The notes beneath the pieces were generated by a model. The model ran no database searches. It worked only from the letters and a program-made list of their open reading frames with translations, and was not told the origin of the DNA. The position numbers were made by a program, and so were the translations under genes. Below are positions 58,480 through 64,000 of a stretch of DNA of 64,000 nt, piece after piece. The stretch is from positions 21,853,589 through 21,917,588 of the forward strand of contig NC_052486.1 in NCBI RefSeq assembly GCF_009730915.1. Direction: 5' to 3'. This DNA comes from Dioscorea cayenensis subsp. rotundata. Lineage: Eukaryota > Streptophyta > Magnoliopsida > Dioscoreales > Dioscoreaceae. Position 1 is the first letter of the stretch, and each line of letters opens with the position of its first letter.

Positions 58480-59286
58480 GTTACTAAATACTGTTTTACC
58501 CCTTGCCTTGGCGCCATGCGAGATTTATAATTGTGTATATTAGCCTGAGCATTTGCTGTTAATTGCATCGATTTTTATTATTAAAATTTTTTGTTTGATA
58601 ATCTCCCTAACTTATTAGTACCATGAACTAACTATGACTAATTAGGCCGCAATTAGGGCTTGTGGGCCCGCCGCCATGTGCCTGCATGTGGCTCATGGCT
58701 TGGTGGGTGAGCTTACCTGGCCTCACTCACCTAGGCTTGGTGAGCCTCCGTTGAGCTTGCCCAGCCTTGCGGAGCTCGACAGAGGTGGTTGATAAAATAA
58801 AAGGAAAGAAAAATGCATGGGGTAAAAAAGTAACTCATCATGAATGAGGATGTTGAAAGTGTGGATTTGCAAAGCAAGCGGGTTTTGGGTATCTTGAAAC
58901 CATCATGGACCTCAAGGTCTATTGTTAACTTCCCAAAGACCTTTAGATTATTTTCCCTAATATTTATTATACCTCATGTTTTTATGCTTGGAACCCAGCT
59001 GTAGTTAATGTGCTTGCTTTAATATTTATTGTACTTCATTTCTTTCATATAACATCTTCAAATTTATTCTATCAAATCCTTTGGACTATACACCACAGTG
59101 CTTCCTCTCACACATTTCTGTATTGTCTGCCTGTATCAATCAGCTGGCAGTAGGCCTTTTGGAATTCATTCATTTGCCAATCTGTAATCATTTCATTTAA
59201 TTCTTGTTGTTTCTCTATATATTTGACACGTCTACTTTACTTTAGCTTGTTGCGGGGTGTAGTTCACACCAAGCAACATTCATCTT
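57361..59286. other. Spacer, one GC-rich island, no gene seen
   Basis: AT-rich with (TA)n at about 57586-57608, an ATT repeat at about 58450-58478, and a GC-rich island at 58640-58790 with repeated GGCTTGGTG and CCTAGG-like words. The island looks like a transposon piece. The stretch at 57990-58170 has recurrent GATTCAA and CGATT words, perhaps an old Mutator-like end. None carries a protein. Confidence 0.5.
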
Positions 59287-59430
59287 TGCAAACCAATGAC
59301 CTTCGGGTTTATTGATACACGGGTCGCCGATAGAGCTCTCACCGAGTGGTGAGAGTTCGATTCTCAGCTGAGGGCACATTTCTGGGAGTTGTGAATAGTA
59401 GTTGTATACGGGTGGTTCCAGCTTCAGTAA
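59287..59430 (+). repeat. SINE-like element, family copy 3 (most complete)
   Basis: Contains the 5' block shared with 19507-19562 (GACCTTCGGGTTTATTGATA, then ACACGGGTC) and the 3' block shared with the minus-strand copy at 47175-47340 (GGTGAGAGTTCGATTCTCAG, then GGGAGTTGTGAATAGTAGTTG). GAGTTCGATTCTC is close to a tRNA-type B box. It therefore joins two parts seen separately elsewhere, so this is the best copy of the family here. No target duplication or poly-A tail was identified. Confidence 0.6.
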
Positions 59431-60179
59431 AAAAGATTTAGGGAAATCCATGATCAACTTCACATGATAACTAACAATTCATGGTAACTGAAAGCATTGC
59501 ATGATGCTAGCATGGGGCTAAAATTATGAAGAATTGCAGCCAGAATCAAGAAACAAAGCTAAGAGTTTCGAAATCAGGACAAAGTCAGCAGTGTGGTCAT
59601 AAAAAATAACTATTGTCTTACTCCTATATTATCACCCAATTTTTCTAAATCTGCTGGAGTTATCCCATATACTTTTGCCTGAAGAGGAATACATGTAGAA
59701 GCACTAAAACTTAAGTTTTATGTTCAAAATAAATCATTTGAAAAATGCAACTCTTGCATAGAACATTGCTTATATCCATTCTAACAGAAAAGTCAATGTC
59801 CACAACCACATTTTAGAAGAGATTATATCAAGTTTGTGCTACCCGGCCACTTCTTGCATATGGATTGGCTAGAACCTGAATGAGCTAATAATTATTATCT
59901 TAATAAATCATCAAGGGCTAATATTTTGAGGGGAGCAAGTCCAAAATCTTGTTCATCTTACTGTAGTGAATAGTGAAAATGCAAGTTAGTATCCACAATT
60001 AGAGCTTTGTGTCCAAGGCAAGTTCAGGTTTATGTATAAATGACGAGAAAATGAGAAGACTAAAAAAACTTTATGGATAGGGCCCAAACATAAAATGGTA
60101 ATTACATAAACCAATCCAAAGGCAAGTTAATCTTCCCATAATGCTTATGAATGCATGTCCACAAGATTCTACAAATGAA
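59431..60179. other. Spacer, no gene recognised
   Basis: Mixed AT-rich sequence, no repeat structure or recognisable coding region. Confidence 0.45.
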
Positions 60180-61068
60180 TTTCATGTATGAATGCAGGAA
60201 AAGTGTGCAATCCTTTCTGATGTTTCATGAAAACAACACATCAAGAAGAGGTAATTACCAAAATTGAAAAGTTGGCATACTTTCCTCCTTGTGACCACAA
60301 GAGCTGCAAACAGAACTAGTGAAAGGTGCTGATCAAGAGCTCCTATGACACGTCTTTCCCCAATCACTGTCCCAATCCGATCCCTCATATCTGATGCACA
60401 ACAGTGATGACGATCACCAGGTTGTTAGCCTGCCCTAGCGAAAGAACCTAGGGTTTTGACATAAACAATGAAATCTCAAAGAACGATATAGATTTGACAC
60501 AAGTACCTCTTAAAGCAGCGTCAGGACACGCCCAACCATCATCATGTGTATGAACAAAGAAATCAAGAAAACAAGGAAACAAAACTCCAAAGAATCCAAG
60601 ATTTCAAGAAACAATCAGACCTTCCAGTTTCTAGCCCTGCGATGATCACCATCAAGGGAACAGAAACAACAGCCAACCATCCACGCTTTGCTCATCATTG
60701 ATCTTCTTCGACTACTTATCCACAAAGAAACCCTAGGCTTTTCCGGCCGTTGTTCCTTCACTGCCGGTGTCAAGCTCATCGTCCAGGATTCTGCAAGGTA
60801 GGTGGTCAACCTTTGATCCGTTCAACGGAGGACTGAATCTAAGAGAGCGCACTCCGATCGGGCTGCTACATCTGAAACCATTGAAAAGAAGATCAAGAAA
60901 GAGAGAAACGGAGAAAGGGTTTGAGAGAGAGAGAAGCAGAGGACATGAGAGGAGACCTCGAGAAAGGAATCGGTGCGAGAAATGCAAGAAGGTGCTTACG
61001 GAGGAGAAGATGAGGCTTGGGGACGGGGAAGATCGATCTCCGGCGATGAGGATTTCTTTGCCCGCCAT
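60180..61068 (-). CDS. Possible transcribed locus, product not recognised
   Basis: This block is GC-richer than the spacers around it and has several splice-like signals on the minus strand. A plausible first exon is 61068-61000, with ATG and MAGKEILIAGDRSSPSPSLI followed by a GTAAGC donor. Later candidate exons lie near 60885-60770, 60809-60615 and 60388-60265. The last reads MRDRIGTVIGERRVIGALDQ and resembles a short Sm/Lsm-like segment, though the resemblance is too weak to name. I could not join these into one continuous protein. It could be a small gene with several introns, or a transcribed non-coding locus ahead of GDH. The plus-strand frame at 60767-61084 is probably the antisense shadow. 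Confidence 0.3.
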
Positions 61069-61848
61069 GGATTCTAGAATTTGAAGTTTGGGAGGTGGTA
61101 TGTATATATAGTCATACAACCAATGTGTTTGCCTGTTGACACGTGTCCATTACAAACTAGTGTGGCTATTAACGAAAATGTCCAAAGCATATTGTTGTTG
61201 CGGGTCTTTTAAAAGACCAAATTACCCCTTATTCTATTTCTAGTGTCAAAAGAAAATGAAGGGTAAATTTATTTATTTTTCCATATATTTTTGAATTCCC
61301 CAAATTAAATTTATGATTTTCCTCCAAAATTTAAATTGATTTTTAGCAATGAAATAATTTATATATAAATATATTTTATAACCAGAAGTGTTTTGGGGAG
61401 AGTATATATAAATAAATGAGATTTTTGAAAAAAAATATATTCACAAATTTCCCTTGTTATAGATAACAAGTGTGTTAATAGATCATCTATTGTTCAACTA
61501 ATTCAAATAATATGTTTAATAACTAAAACAAAAGGTTAATTTTAAATATCTCAATCTCAGTACTCATTAAATAAAATTAAAACCAAGATCAACAACCCAT
61601 AAAAGTAAGTGATGAAAATTGAAAAATGAATACAAAGAGCAGAGTTTGAATTGAAAGAAAGTCATGGGTCACATTATTTGTTGCAGAAGTTCAACATATC
61701 AATGTTCAAATGATTAAACCAAAACTCAATTGTATGAAAGAAGATGATCAAATGTTTTTGACTATACTTCTCTTTCTGTTACTTTTTGCTGCAAAGAATA
61801 AAAGTATGAAGAGCAGCAAAACTACAGAGTTTTATGCTCTGCAGAGTT
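61069..61848. other. Spacer between the unnamed locus and GDH
   Basis: AT-rich. The right part (about 61600-61848) includes the GDH 3' UTR on the minus strand; AGAGTTTTATGCT is duplicated at 61826-61855 around the GDH stop codon. Confidence 0.55.
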
Positions 61849-63811
<1,963 letters not shown>

Positions 63812-64000
63812 CTATCAATTACAATTACAATCACAAACACAACTTCAGATCCGACAAACACAAAGACTTCTGTCACAACTTGGTACAAATTGAAAACTTG
63901 GTCAGCAGTAGTAATCAACACCGATAATACCTAATACCTCAAGAATCGCTTCGCTCACCATTAGATATTTAGGTTGGTATAGCATGAACAACTGTTAATA

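Noticed and set aside
60767-61084. A plus-strand 105-codon Arg/Glu-rich frame
   Set aside because: Low-complexity, antisense to the better minus-strand candidate exon; no family resemblance.

Overview
The window is nuclear DNA of a flowering plant. The coding genes have GT-AG introns and belong to plant families: an FCS-like zinc finger, a plant EndoU nuclease, a CLASSY-type SNF2 protein, a long plant eIF4G and a plant glutamate dehydrogenase. Intergenic DNA is very AT-rich with many (TA)n tracts, and coding GC is moderate, so a grass is unlikely. I cannot name the species.

Layout, left half. An FLZ zinc-finger gene (2937-3467, +) is followed by an EndoU-type poly(U) endoribonuclease (6155-8870, +), a CLASSY3/4-like chromatin remodeller (11445-16040, +) and a full-length eIF4G (20589-28977, +). 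The EndoU, CLSY and eIF4G exons splice in phase, except for isolated one-base frame breaks described below.

Middle (about 29-49 kb). This is repeat-rich: a Copia gag remnant, a pseudogene scrap of DXR (MEP pathway), a MITE-like element, a CACTA end, a truncated LTR, a GATA-finger gene with an abrupt stop (39895-40568), a 550-bp solo LTR with a target duplication, a three-copy hairpin repeat and dispersed SINE-like copies. A run of exactly 1000 N (48291-49290) is an assembly gap.

Right half. A BCS1-type AAA-ATPase gene runs into the gap (minus strand). Next comes a chimera of two host gene fragments in opposite orientation (subtilase C-terminus and SUVH SET domain), a 1497-bp solo LTR with a CTTTA duplication, and a second AAA-ATPase copy that is a pseudogene. 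A 1714-bp solo LTR with a CCCAT duplication splits that pseudogene precisely inside its Walker A region. A low-confidence transcribed locus and the last seven visible exons of a mitochondrial-type GDH gene (minus strand) close the window.

Two themes stand out. First, five otherwise intact genes (EndoU, CLSY, eIF4G, AAA-ATPase, GDH) each carry one to three single-base frame breaks. Spliced lengths become exact multiples of three when these are discounted, which points to uncorrected assembly indels rather than five independent pseudogenes. Second, the 49-57 kb block is a small graveyard of duplicated and captured host genes with datable solo LTR insertions. I see no bacterial-type system, CRISPR array or clearly new biochemical system. 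The most unusual objects are the subtilase/SUVH fusion and the split AAA-ATPase.
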